Shown in pieces: positions 17,047 to 26,120 of a stretch of 64,000 nt of DNA. A program made the translations under genes and the position numbers. Numbering within the stretch: position 1 is the first letter of the stretch; each line of letters begins with the position of its first letter. Source of the stretch: Olivibacter jilunii. Lineage in GTDB: Bacteria; Bacteroidota; Bacteroidia; Sphingobacteriales; Sphingobacteriaceae. Under the pieces are notes generated by a model. It was given only the letters and a program-made list of their open reading frames with translations, did no database searches and had not been told where the DNA came from. The stretch covers positions 50,849-114,848 of the forward strand of contig NZ_LR027861.1 in NCBI RefSeq assembly GCF_900607235.1, read 5' to 3'.

Positions 17047-18195
17047 ATGAAGATTAAAAGTTATGAATTATTTCAGGTACCTCCACGATGGTTGTTTTTA
17101 AAAATAGAAACCGATGAAGGGATCGTGGGTTGGGGAGAACCGGTGATCGAAGGTAAAGCGGCGACAGTAAAAACAGCAGTCGACGAATTGATGGAATACC
17201 TGATGGGTAAAGATCCAATGCATATTGAAGATCATTGGAATGTGCTATATCGCGCAGGCTTCTATCGCGGTGGGCCGATTATAATGAGTGCAATTGCCGG
17301 TATTGACCAAGCGTTGTGGGACATCAAAGGTAAATTTTATAATGCCCCTATTCACCAGCTATTGGGAGGAAAAGCGAAAGACAAAATGAAAGTCTACTCC
17401 TGGATTGGAGGCGATCGTCCGGCAGAAGTTGGCTTAGCAGCGAAAAAAATGGCTGAACAAGGCTTTCTTGCGGTAAAAATGAATGCCACTGAAGAACTCC
17501 AGTATGTCGACAGCTATGATAAGATAGACGAAGCGGTTGCAAGGATTGCAGCGGTACGAGAGGCTGTTGGTCCGGCTTTTGGGATAGGGATCGACTTCCA
17601 TGGACGGGTACATAAACCCATGGCAAAAATATTGGCAAAAGAGCTGGAGCGCTATAGACCGATGTTTATCGAAGAGCCTGTACTACCCGAGAATAACGAG
17701 GATCTGCGAGAAATCGCCAACCATGTGGCTATTCCAATCGCAACCGGGGAGCGGATGTTTTCTAAATGGCAATTCAAGGCTTTGCTGAAAGAAGGGTATG
17801 CTGATATTATCCAGCCTGATCTTTCCCATGCCGGCGGTATTACCGAATGCAAAAAAATCATCTCCATGGCAGAAGCGTTTGACGTAGCGGCAGCTCCGCA
17901 TTGCCCGCTCGGCCCAATAGCGCTTGCCGCCTGCTTACAGGTCGATGCTACCTGTCATAATGCTTTTATTCAAGAGCAAAGTTTAGGTATACACTATAAT
18001 GAGGGAAGTGATTTGCTCGATTATCTCGTAGATAAAACCGTATTTGAATATGATGGGGGCTATGTAAACATCCCTGACAAACCGGGACTAGGTATTGAAA
18101 TTAATGAAGAACATGTAAGAAAAATGGCTGCCATTGGGCACAATTGGAAAAATCCGGTTTGGAGGCATCAGGATGGCAGCGTAGCCGAATGGTAA
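17047..18195 (+). CDS. dgoD: D-galactonate dehydratase
   Basis: A 382-residue enolase-superfamily enzyme, the same length as E. coli DgoD and clearly colinear with it ([44 protein letters not shown]-terminal [13 protein letters not shown]). Metal ligands D183, E209 and E235 and the catalytic pair H185 and H285 fall at the E. coli positions. It removes water from D-galactonate to give 2-dehydro-3-deoxygalactonate. The neighbours supply uptake, phosphorylation and cleavage of the product. Confidence 0.96.
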   Translation: MKIKSYELFQVPPRWLFLKIETDEGIVGWGEPVIEGKAATVKTAVDELMEYLMGKDPMHIEDHWNVLYRAGFYRGGPIIMSAIAGIDQALWDIKGKFYNAPIHQLLGGKAKDKMKVYSWIGGDRPAEVGLAAKKMAEQGFLAVKMNATEELQYVDSYDKIDEAVARIAAVREAVGPAFGIGIDFHGRVHKPMAKILAKELERYRPMFIEEPVLPENNEDLREIANHVAIPIATGERMFSKWQFKALLKEGYADIIQPDLSHAGGITECKKIISMAEAFDVAAAPHCPLGPIALAACLQVDATCHNAFIQEQSLGIHYNEGSDLLDYLVDKTVFEYDGGYVNIPDKPGLGIEINEEHVRKMAAIGHNWKNPVWRHQDGSVAEW

Positions 18196-18239
18196 TTGAG
18201 TTATTGCGTTCTAACCGGTTTGTCTGACTACGAAAAGCC

Positions 18240-18291
18240 GATAGCTAATTAATTACAACTGATAACTACCTGCTAAAAGCTAATACCTAAA
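18240..18291. repeat. Short degenerate heptamer array between dgoD and dgoT
   Basis: The end of this gap reads as 7-base units (CTGATAA, CTACCTG, CTAAAAG, CTAATAC, CTAA). Upstream, GATAGCT and AATTAATTA are related but degenerate. It resembles the longer arrays at 40.7, 58.7, 59.5 and 61.7 kb. The call is weaker here because only four or five units are recognisable. Confidence 0.4.
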
Positions 18292-18292
18292 T

Positions 18293-19600
18293 ATGAAACC
18301 GACAAAAATCAGGCATCAGATGCTCTTTCTGATCTTTGTAAATGTAGTTATAAACTACATGGATCGAAGTAATCTAGCCGTGGCGGCATCTGATATTGGT
18401 AAAGAATTTAAATTCTCATCCGTACAGATGGGGCTTATCTTTTCAGCCTTTAGCTGGACCTATCTTTTATTTCAAATCCCGGGCGGAATTTTAGTCAAGC
18501 ATATTAGTCCAAGAATATTATACGCAGTCAGCCTCATTAGCTGGTCCTTTGCAACCCTCATACAAGGTTTTGCCAAAGGCTTTGCCACTTTGTTCGGGCT
18601 ACGTATGATAACAGGCGCATTCGAAGCGCCGGCCTTTCCAATTAATAACCGCGTAGTTAGTGCCTGGTTTCCGGAAAATGAAAGAGCATCGGCCATAGGA
18701 ATTTATACGTCCGGCCAGTTTTTAGGTCTTGCTTTTTTAATGCCGATACTTTCAAAAATTCAAGCTTATGTAGGGTGGAAGGGTCTTTTTGTTGTAACGG
18801 GACTCATCGGCGTCATTTGGGGTTTTGTCTGGTATTTTTTTTACCGTGATCCGATGAAACATACAAAAGTCAATAAAGCCGAGCTCGAAGTTATAGAAAG
18901 CGGAGGTGGCTTATTGGACCGAACGCTTACAGGGACCGGTCCGAAAAGAAGCTTCCGGTGGTCCGATCTAAGGGAAGTATTATCCTACAGAAAATTGTGG
19001 GGCATTTACATTGGTCAGTTCGCTGTGAATTCTACCTTATGGTTTTTTCTTACCTGGTTTCCTAAATACTTGGTTGACTACCGCGGAATGGGCTTCATCC
19101 AATCGGGATATTGGGCTTCTATACCGTATCTTGCTGCGTTCTTGGGTGTGCTTTGCTCTGGCTTCCTCTCCGATTATTTGATTCGAAAAGGCATTTCAGC
19201 GGCAAAAGCACGTAAACGTCCTATCATAATTGGTCTTTTAATCTCTGTACTCATTTTGGGTGCTAATTATGTCAATGCACCTAGTCTGGTGATTTTATTT
19301 ATGTCTTTGTCTTTTTTTGGTGTCGGCTTTGCTTCGATCACCTGGATATTTGTTTCTACCCTTGCACCGAAACATTTGATTGATATAACGGGCGGTGTTT
19401 TCAATTTTATCGGCCAGTCGTCCGGCATTATCGTTCCCATAGCCATTGGCTTTTTGGCAAGTGGTGGTAATTTTGCACCTGCTTTGATTTTTGTTGCTTC
19501 GCTTGGCCTCCTAGGTGCCTGTTCTTACCTCTTTTTAGTGGGAAATGTTGAACGCATAAAATCTAATGATATTGCTGAATTACCAAATAGTGAAATTTAA
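18293..19600 (+). CDS. dgoT: MFS transporter, probable D-galactonate symporter
   Basis: A 435-residue, 12-helix major facilitator of the anion:cation symporter (ACS) branch. It begins with the family pattern VNVVINYMDRSNLAVAASDI and has GIYTSGQFLGLAF and the DYLIRKG-type loop. Related proteins such as E. coli DgoT import sugar acids with protons. It lies between dgoD and dgoK, and its stop overlaps the dgoK start (TAATG), so D-galactonate is the likely substrate. That specificity is inferred from the operon. Confidence 0.85.
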   Translation: MKPTKIRHQMLFLIFVNVVINYMDRSNLAVAASDIGKEFKFSSVQMGLIFSAFSWTYLLFQIPGGILVKHISPRILYAVSLISWSFATLIQGFAKGFATLFGLRMITGAFEAPAFPINNRVVSAWFPENERASAIGIYTSGQFLGLAFLMPILSKIQAYVGWKGLFVVTGLIGVIWGFVWYFFYRDPMKHTKVNKAELEVIESGGGLLDRTLTGTGPKRSFRWSDLREVLSYRKLWGIYIGQFAVNSTLWFFLTWFPKYLVDYRGMGFIQSGYWASIPYLAAFLGVLCSGFLSDYLIRKGISAAKARKRPIIIGLLISVLILGANYVNAPSLVILFMSLSFFGVGFASITWIFVSTLAPKHLIDITGGVFNFIGQSSGIIVPIAIGFLASGGNFAPALIFVASLGLLGACSYLFLVGNVERIKSNDIAELPNSEI

Positions 19601-20571
19601 TGGATACATTTTTAAGCTGCGATTGGGGAACAAGTTCCTTTCGATTACGCCTAGTTGAGGTAAAAAGTTTCAAGATACTTGCCGAAATAAAAAACGATTC
19701 AGGTATTTTGGAGACATTTACCGCTTGGCAACAAAACGAGCCTGCGACGAATCGTGTTTTGTTTTACACTTCAATCATAACGAACCACATCCGAATACTA
19801 AGCGAGAAGCTTCGTGTTTCGCTTAAGGGAATACCTGTAGTACTATCAGGAATGGCATCGTCTACGATAGGGCTCATTGATTTACCTTATAAAGTTCTAC
19901 CCTTTGAAATAGATGGTTCTGACTTGCACATCGAAATGTATAAAAGTGACGAGACGACCAATCCGCTTATTATTGTCTCCGGTGCAAGAACTGAAAACGA
20001 CGTTATGCGAGGAGAAGAGACCAAAATAGTGGGCTGTGCTCAATTGATCGGAAACGATGAGTCCGAGCAGCTGTTCGTTCTTCCAGGTACGCATCCAAAA
20101 CATGTTCTAATAAAAGATCGCCGGATTATCGGTTTCAAAACCTTTATGACCGGCGAATTTTTTGATCTCCTTTCAACAAAAAGTATCTTGTCAGGATCTA
20201 TAGCCGCGGGAGAAGATTTAAATAGTCGGGCAAATCAGAAAAGTTTTATGGAAGCAGTACAGCTAAGCCAAACCACCGATCTACTTCACCATAGTTTTCT
20301 AGTTCGGACCAATCAAGTATTGGAACGCCTTTCTAAACAACAGAACTATTACTACCTCAGTGGGCTGCTTATTGGAGCGGAGCTAGCGAGTCTGGAATCA
20401 AAAAAATCCATATACTTACTTGGGGGGCCCGCGCACCGTTCCTTATATACCTTGGCGTGTTCGACCCTCGGTATTGAGATTATACAGTCATGGGATGCCG
20501 ATCGGGCTTTGATTCAAGGGCAGGCAACAATTTTCTCAAGAATGAAAGATAGTTCATCCCTTCTCGCTTAA
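19600..20571 (+). CDS. dgoK: 2-dehydro-3-deoxygalactonokinase
   Basis: A 323-residue sugar kinase of the DgoK family. Motifs are DWGTSSFRLRLV (phosphate 1), LSGMASSTIGL, GARTENDVMRGEETKIVG and LPGTHPKHV (a family signature), and LIGAEL. It phosphorylates 2-dehydro-3-deoxy-D-galactonate for the DgoA aldolase. Its ATG overlaps the stop of dgoT, and it is the last gene of the dgo operon, ending two bases from the converging stop of the nan-operon transporter gene. Confidence 0.92.
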   Translation: MDTFLSCDWGTSSFRLRLVEVKSFKILAEIKNDSGILETFTAWQQNEPATNRVLFYTSIITNHIRILSEKLRVSLKGIPVVLSGMASSTIGLIDLPYKVLPFEIDGSDLHIEMYKSDETTNPLIIVSGARTENDVMRGEETKIVGCAQLIGNDESEQLFVLPGTHPKHVLIKDRRIIGFKTFMTGEFFDLLSTKSILSGSIAAGEDLNSRANQKSFMEAVQLSQTTDLLHHSFLVRTNQVLERLSKQQNYYYLSGLLIGAELASLESKKSIYLLGGPAHRSLYTLACSTLGIEIIQSWDADRALIQGQATIFSRMKDSSSLLA

Positions 20572-20573
20572 CA

Positions 20574-21794
20574 CTAATCTTTTTTTACTTTAACGGCAAA
20601 TAACGTCCAAGTGGCCAAAAGTAGCAGGACAGCGGAGAACTGATAAATAATCGAGAGATCAATCTGTGCATCTTTCAATGCGCCTCCAACATATACCATC
20701 AGCCCTCCTACGATGGTACTCAGAAAATTGAGGAAACCATAGCCCGTAGCGATATATCGATCATCGGCCACTTGCCTTAAAATAGGCATCAGGTTAGCAT
20801 CATTAAATCCTCTTGCCAGACCAAAGATCAGCATCGCAATGATGGCAATGCCAAAGACAGAAGTAGATGCCATTAAAAAAAGAAACGGGGCGCCCAAAGT
20901 AAAACCGATAATAAGCATATAAATTCGGCCCCTATTGTTTTTACGAGTCCAACGATCTGCCAAAATCCCTCCTACGATGACGCCAATAAATGAACCGATC
21001 TGAATGTATCCGGTGGCGGAAATTCCGGCTTCGCCGAGGTCAAGGTGAAAATGCTCTTTAAGAAAGGTAGGTAACCAACCGTAAACAAGCCAATTTACAA
21101 TACCTAACACTGCAAAATAAAACAAGAGAACGTAAAACGAGGCCTTACTAAAAAGATTTTTCAGTGCCCCACGGATGTTAACTTCTAAATCGATTGGAAC
21201 TACTTCCGTTAAATCACTTTGCGTGCGTTGATGATCTTTTAAAATTTTTAATAAAATAAAAGAATAAACAATTCCAACAATACCAAAAACGTGAAAGCCA
21301 TAGCGCCATCCCCATAGTTCTGCAATGTACCCACCGATACCGCCCAATGCTAATCCGGCATATAGACCACTCATATGTAAACCGGTTGCCAGCGACCGTG
21401 TCCGTCCTCGGTGGTAATCGGTTATTAGGGCCAAAGCGGCAGGAATATAACATGCCTCACTTATACCCATGATGATGCGCGCAACTAGCATTTCGGAAAA
21501 AGAGCTTGCAAAACCTGTCCATAAGGTAACCGCCGACCACACCATAACGCTAAAAACAATCACTTTCTTTCTACTGTACTTGTCGGCGAAGAAACCTCCA
21601 AAGGGACTTAAAATCCCATACGACCAAAGAAAGACCGACGTCAATAGACCGAATTGTGCATCCGACAGTTTGAAATCAGCCACAATAGGATCGTGCATCG
21701 AAGTTATTAATATACGATCAAGGTAATTTAAGAAGGCTACTACCCATAATAAAGCTACAATAAGCCATGCGTAACGATTAACAGTATGTTTCAT
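20574..21794 (-). CDS. MFS transporter, probable sialic acid permease
   Basis: A 406-residue major facilitator with 12 predicted helices (VVAFLNYLDRILITSMHDPI, DKYSRKKVIVFSVMVWSAVT, GISEACYIPAALALITDY). It is related to the hexuronate/sialate branch. It is the last gene of the minus-strand nan operon, and its start overlaps the stop of the NanM-like gene (TAATG), so N-acetylneuraminate or its anhydro/epimer form is the likely cargo. NanT-like MFS proteins fill this place in other Bacteroidota sialate clusters. Substrate is inferred from context. Confidence 0.82.
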   Translation of the reverse strand: MKHTVNRYAWLIVALLWVVAFLNYLDRILITSMHDPIVADFKLSDAQFGLLTSVFLWSYGILSPFGGFFADKYSRKKVIVFSVMVWSAVTLWTGFASSFSEMLVARIIMGISEACYIPAALALITDYHRGRTRSLATGLHMSGLYAGLALGGIGGYIAELWGWRYGFHVFGIVGIVYSFILLKILKDHQRTQSDLTEVVPIDLEVNIRGALKNLFSKASFYVLLFYFAVLGIVNWLVYGWLPTFLKEHFHLDLGEAGISATGYIQIGSFIGVIVGGILADRWTRKNNRGRIYMLIIGFTLGAPFLFLMASTSVFGIAIIAMLIFGLARGFNDANLMPILRQVADDRYIATGYGFLNFLSTIVGGLMVYVGGALKDAQIDLSIIYQFSAVLLLLATWTLFAVKVKKD

Positions 21795-22921
21795 TATTGA
21801 TCCGTTATTTTTTCAGGTGTCAGTCTTAGCACGCGAGGGGTACGAACGGCAGGTCTTACTTCTCCCCCCGGTATTATGACAGCATCGTTCCATATAGTTA
21901 AACTGGTCGTTACCGGAGCCCAGCTGCTCCCATTTGGATTGGCAATTGCATCTTCTTTTTTATCAGTGGGAACCTCTCCTATTTTCTTCCAGGTATTTGT
22001 GGACACATCATAATCTAAAATGTTCGTAGAAAAACCGGGGTGTTGCTGTTTCAATTGATTTGCTTTTGCAGCCAGCTTCCCATCATCGCCTCCAAAAATT
22101 AAAAGATGGTATTTGTTAATACCATAAGCCGGATTTGGCGCCGCTACAACTGATTGGGGAAGATCGGCTATTTTCTTCCACCCTACCTGGGGGGTATATT
22201 CATAGGCATCTTTCAGGTATTCCCTAACTCCATCCACCAGCTTTGCTCCGCTGAATAAATACAATTTACGATGCTGAACACCTGCAACCGCTAACATTCT
22301 GGACGGTCCCGGCCAAGGGTCAAGTACCTTCCATTCTTTCGTATCGGCAGCAAGATCCAATGCCCAAAAATTTTTCTCCGTTGTCTTGGAGTCCGGTTTC
22401 CTGATACCGCCCGCTATATAAATAACATCTCCTAACAGTACCCCTGTACAATTGGCTAATGGGTGGGGTAAATCGGGCAATGTACTTTTTTCAATTCTTC
22501 CGTTGTCATATCGCAACATCCAAACTTCCTTGTGATGACCATTTTCATTACTCCCTCCGATAAGAATCACTGCATTTCTCCAAGATACGGATACTCCATA
22601 ACCTAATGGTTGCGACAACCTCCCTACTTCTTTCCATTTGGCGTTTGGGTTGTCTAGTGCGAATACCCGATCGTACCATACCTTATCAGAACCGGTCCAA
22701 GGCGCACCGCCATCGGGAAAATTTGCACCACCTATAACCAAAAGTGCGCCATTGCTGACTCCAACAAAAGAACCCGCAAATCCAATCGGATCCGGGAGTG
22801 CTTGCAGCTCATCCCATTTTAATTGATTTGTAGAAACGAACTGCGCCACTCCTTTATTTAAAGAAAAAGTCATAAGAAAAATGAGAAGTGAATAAGAAGA
22901 TCTGTCCATGCTAACATTCAA
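21794..22921 (-). CDS. nanM: Kelch-type N-acetylneuraminate epimerase (NanM-like, cyclically permuted mutarotase)
   Basis: A 375-residue exported protein (signal peptide ending near KGVAQ) built of kelch repeats: GFAGSFVGVSNGALLVIGGANFP, YGVSVSWRNAVILIGGSN, NCTGVLLGDVIYIAGGI, LAVAGVQHRKLYLFSGAK, KYHLLIFGGDDG and DAVIIPGGE. The cyclically permuted mutarotase/NanM family converts alpha- to beta-N-acetylneuraminate in the periplasm, which speeds use of sialidase product. It lies between nanA (14-base gap) and the MFS gene (overlap). Confidence 0.88.
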   Translation of the reverse strand: MNVSMDRSSYSLLIFLMTFSLNKGVAQFVSTNQLKWDELQALPDPIGFAGSFVGVSNGALLVIGGANFPDGGAPWTGSDKVWYDRVFALDNPNAKWKEVGRLSQPLGYGVSVSWRNAVILIGGSNENGHHKEVWMLRYDNGRIEKSTLPDLPHPLANCTGVLLGDVIYIAGGIRKPDSKTTEKNFWALDLAADTKEWKVLDPWPGPSRMLAVAGVQHRKLYLFSGAKLVDGVREYLKDAYEYTPQVGWKKIADLPQSVVAAPNPAYGINKYHLLIFGGDDGKLAAKANQLKQQHPGFSTNILDYDVSTNTWKKIGEVPTDKKEDAIANPNGSSWAPVTTSLTIWNDAVIIPGGEVRPAVRTPRVLRLTPEKITDQ

Positions 22922-22935
22922 TTATATTTTACAGC

Positions 22936-23871
22936 TCACTGCTCTTCGCTCAGTATTTCCGAAGCCTGCTTCACCACGTCAAAAAAACCGTTCACATCTA
23001 AGGCGTTTTTCAGCTGCAGCACGTCGTCTTCATTTAGCGGCTCAAGTGGTAGCCGACAAGGACCGAGATCAAAGCCTATCATCTTCATGATTGCCCGTTG
23101 CGCAGGAATCGGCGGATATTTTACAAGACAACGCACCATGTTAACCGAATGCAATTGCATGTTTGCCGCTTCCTCATAATGTCCGTTTTTATAATACCTT
23201 AATAGTTGTAAATAGAGCGATGCAGAAAAAGTATAAGTGCTACCAATAGCTCCCATCGCGCCAACGGCAAGTGCCGGTAGAAGCATCTCATCGTAGCCGA
23301 ATAGCACATCAAACTTACCCCCTTTATAGTTTAGACAGGCTTGATATTCATGTAAGGTAGAGGCGGTATATTTAAGTCCGGCAAAATTAGGGATCACTTT
23401 TTCAGCCTGTTCCAAGAAGGCGAGCATATCAATGGCGATGCCCGTTAATGTAGGGATATGATAATAGTAGAAGGGTGTATGAGGTGCTGCAGAAGCAATC
23501 TGAGCCATACTATTCACCAGATTGCTCACAGTAGTAGGTTTAAAGTAAAAAGCTGCGACGGAAGAAATAGCATCAGCGCCAATCTGTTCTGCATGGGCTG
23601 CCAATCGTCGACAGTCCGCAATCGAACTGTGTCCAACGTGCACCAGTACCAATATCCGTTTATTAGCAGCTTTCACATAGGCCTCAGCAATAGCCATGCG
23701 TTCTTCCACCGTTAAATTCGGCCCCTCTCCATTCGTTCCGCAAATAAACACACCAGATAATCCATCGGCTACCATTTTATCTACTATTCTCGGGATAATA
23801 TTCAGATTTATTGTTCCATCTTCGTGATACGCCGCAAAAGTTGCCGCTATTAATCCGGTAATTTTATTCAT
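22936..23871 (-). CDS. nanA: N-acetylneuraminate lyase
   Basis: A 311-residue class I aldolase of the DHDPS/NAL family. The Schiff-base lysine is K167 in GLKYTAS and the catalytic tyrosine is Y137 in FYYYHIP, matching E. coli NanA closely. The carboxylate-binding loop is GTNGEG (45-50). It cleaves N-acetylneuraminate to N-acetylmannosamine and pyruvate in the cytoplasm. It is the fourth gene of the nan operon. No N-acetylmannosamine epimerase gene is nearby, so the next step must be encoded elsewhere. Confidence 0.93.
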   Translation of the reverse strand: MNKITGLIAATFAAYHEDGTINLNIIPRIVDKMVADGLSGVFICGTNGEGPNLTVEERMAIAEAYVKAANKRILVLVHVGHSSIADCRRLAAHAEQIGADAISSVAAFYFKPTTVSNLVNSMAQIASAAPHTPFYYYHIPTLTGIAIDMLAFLEQAEKVIPNFAGLKYTASTLHEYQACLNYKGGKFDVLFGYDEMLLPALAVGAMGAIGSTYTFSASLYLQLLRYYKNGHYEEAANMQLHSVNMVRCLVKYPPIPAQRAIMKMIGFDLGPCRLPLEPLNEDDVLQLKNALDVNGFFDVVKQASEILSEEQ

Positions 23872-23945
23872 ATATTTATTTATTGTAAGTTTTATTTATT
23901 TCCAAACAACTCAGTGCACAATTTTCGTTTCACGATAAGTTATTA

Positions 23946-25091
23946 TTATTTATTATCGGTCAGCCAGTCAAGCTTAAAGGTCTTCAACACGATGTTATAG
24001 TTCCAGTCTTTTCCCGAATTTGTTTCAAACAAGCAATAAACGGTTCCATCCGCCCCTACCGCAACATCTGAATAGCCGGATGGCCCTTCGTGAATCAGCT
24101 TACTAATAGGCCACGTCTGTCCCTCGTCATAGCTGACTTTAGCAGTTAAGTTTTTACGGGGATGTTTTGGAATATCGCGGCTATCAGGATTGAGAAATAG
24201 GATACCTTTCTTCCTGTCGGATAACCTAATAATACTAGCCATGCAGATCGGATCGAAAAGTTCTTCATCAAAGACAGGTTTCGACCATCCGCTGATGCCG
24301 TCCTTACTATAGCTTACACCACGCAAATGTTTTTCCGAAGTATTTCTGATATTCACCATTACCCTTCCGTCCTTTAATTGAACTGCCATGGTTTCGCTGG
24401 GATTTTTAAATTCAGCCGAGTTTTTAGCGATGATTTCACCTCGTTTCCACGTTTTTCCGAGATCATCGCTATAAATGGTTGCAATGCAAGAAGGGGCGTG
24501 GCTCCGATGAGGTACCGTCTTAGCAGGATCACTCAACCAAACCGGGACAAGCAATCTGCCATTTTTTAGCTGAATGCTATGTCCGGGGCCAGGTGCTAAT
24601 ACTTTCCAATCATACGCTGGCTTAAAGGCGTCAAAAGTGGCGGTGATATCCATGGCAGGGCTCCAGGTTTCTCCATCATCGGTAGAAAAAGTATAATAAG
24701 CTCTTGCGTAATCCCGCTGATAAAGCAGGTGAATTGTCCCCTTACTGTCAACGATAGGCGTGGGATTACTGGTAGGGCCACTTTTCTTGGGAGCAATAAC
24801 GATTGGGGCTTCCCAAGTGCGCCCTCCATCTTTGCTTCGACGCATCAACAAATCCATTTCTGACCAGTCGCTCGCGGTACCGATCCGACCTTCACAAAAG
24901 GCCAATAAGGTGCCTTTTTTACTCATTACGAGCGCAGGAATCCGCGTTGATGCATAGCGTTCATTCGGAGTAAAGACAATACTGCTATCCACAGCCATTC
25001 GCTCAGAAGTATGTTGCCCGGCCACACATCCGTAACCAACAATTAAAAAGTTGATCAGTAGATACAGATATTTAAATTTATTCTCTCTCAT
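23946..25091 (-). CDS. Exo-alpha-sialidase (GH33), lipoprotein or exported
   Basis: A 381-residue BNR-repeat sialidase. The start at 25091 is chosen because it gives an ATGA overlap with the upstream aldolase gene and begins a signal peptide (KFKYLYLLINFLIVGYGC, C22 possible lipid site); a longer 402-residue form starting at 25154 would add an unlikely leader. The RIP motif is at 50-52 (TRIPAL). Asp boxes are SKDGGRTW, STDDGETW, SDDLGKTW and SYDEGQTW. It releases terminal sialic acid from glycans outside the cytoplasm. Confidence 0.92.
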   Translation of the reverse strand: MRENKFKYLYLLINFLIVGYGCVAGQHTSERMAVDSSIVFTPNERYASTRIPALVMSKKGTLLAFCEGRIGTASDWSEMDLLMRRSKDGGRTWEAPIVIAPKKSGPTSNPTPIVDSKGTIHLLYQRDYARAYYTFSTDDGETWSPAMDITATFDAFKPAYDWKVLAPGPGHSIQLKNGRLLVPVWLSDPAKTVPHRSHAPSCIATIYSDDLGKTWKRGEIIAKNSAEFKNPSETMAVQLKDGRVMVNIRNTSEKHLRGVSYSKDGISGWSKPVFDEELFDPICMASIIRLSDRKKGILFLNPDSRDIPKHPRKNLTAKVSYDEGQTWPISKLIHEGPSGYSDVAVGADGTVYCLFETNSGKDWNYNIVLKTFKLDWLTDNK

Positions 25092-26050
25092 GGCTTTGTG
25101 TTTTGATTTTTTGTGCTTCGTTGCATAAAAACTTCCGGCAAAAGCTCGGCACATCGCTGCTTAACAACGTGTATTTCTTCTTCGGGAATCCAGCGATACG
25201 GCCATCGCAAACGGGTACTTATAGGTGTCCATCCACCTACCGCAGCCATAAACTTATCCACCGCTTGGTTAGCATAAGCTTGATCCCGAATATAAGGCAC
25301 CATGCATTGCTGCATAAATTGTTGAATACGCGATTGCATTTCGAACGGATCACCTGTTTTGTTCACCATATCGTTATACCAGTTTTGGGCAAACGCAGGG
25401 TGTAAGCAAGCGACATTAGAATAGGTACCATGGGCCCCTTGGGAGATGCCGGTTGCGAGTTGATGCCCGGGTACAAATACTGAAAACGGAACCAGCAACT
25501 CGCTCATCTCCCGATACCACTTCTCGTCTCCTCCCGAAACCTTACATCCCGCCAAGGGAATTCCTGCTAGTAGAATCTCTGCAAAGTCACTCGGTAAAAG
25601 TTTCGTTTTCGCATGCGGTGGGTTATACAAAACCAATCTAATCGGATCAGCTTCTTCCGCCAATCGCGTTAAAAAATGGATAATCTCCGCCTGAGACGGC
25701 ACAAACCAATCCGGCAAAATGACTTGAACGGCAGACGGTTTTAGCAGTTTGGCTCGTTTTAATCGTTCCAAGGATATTTTAGGACTCATATGCGAGCATC
25801 CGATCTGAAAAGGCATGGATGCAGCGTTACATTTTGTGGCTAAAATTTCATTTATCTGATCAAATTCGTCTTCAGTTTGATTGTAAAATTCTCCAGCCGT
25901 ACCATTTGAATAAATTCCGTTCACTCCATGGGCAATTAGCGTGTCTATCTCATCTTCCAATTGTTTAAAATTAATACTTTCGTCATCATCAAGTGGAAGC
26001 AACAAAGTTGCCCAATTACCGTAGATCTCATTTGCTTTTAGTGGAACCAT
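25088..26050 (-). CDS. DHDPS/NAL-family aldolase, second paralog in nan operon
   Basis: A 320-residue class I aldolase. The putative Schiff-base lysine is K170 in AGCKVSGGDEKW and the tyrosine is Y142 in LYNPP. The loop GTAGEF (50-55) differs from the GTNGEG of the NanA-like gene in this operon. It is therefore a family member with altered substrate pocket, not a copy of nanA. It sits between the two sialidase genes and overlaps the downstream one by four bases. It may act on a modified sialic acid or another 2-keto-3-deoxy acid; the substrate is not known. Confidence 0.88.
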   Translation of the reverse strand: MVPLKANEIYGNWATLLLPLDDDESINFKQLEDEIDTLIAHGVNGIYSNGTAGEFYNQTEDEFDQINEILATKCNAASMPFQIGCSHMSPKISLERLKRAKLLKPSAVQVILPDWFVPSQAEIIHFLTRLAEEADPIRLVLYNPPHAKTKLLPSDFAEILLAGIPLAGCKVSGGDEKWYREMSELLVPFSVFVPGHQLATGISQGAHGTYSNVACLHPAFAQNWYNDMVNKTGDPFEMQSRIQQFMQQCMVPYIRDQAYANQAVDKFMAAVGGWTPISTRLRWPYRWIPEEEIHVVKQRCAELLPEVFMQRSTKNQNTKP

Positions 26051-26120
26051 TTTGTTTTATCTTCAATTTCCTAACTTTTAGTCTTCGATTATTCATACTC
26101 CCAATAAAGCTTCTTTTTAA

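Noticed and set aside
25092..25154. N-terminal extension of the first sialidase (start at 25154)
   Set aside because: It would bury the signal peptide, and the ATGA overlap with the upstream gene supports the start at 25091.
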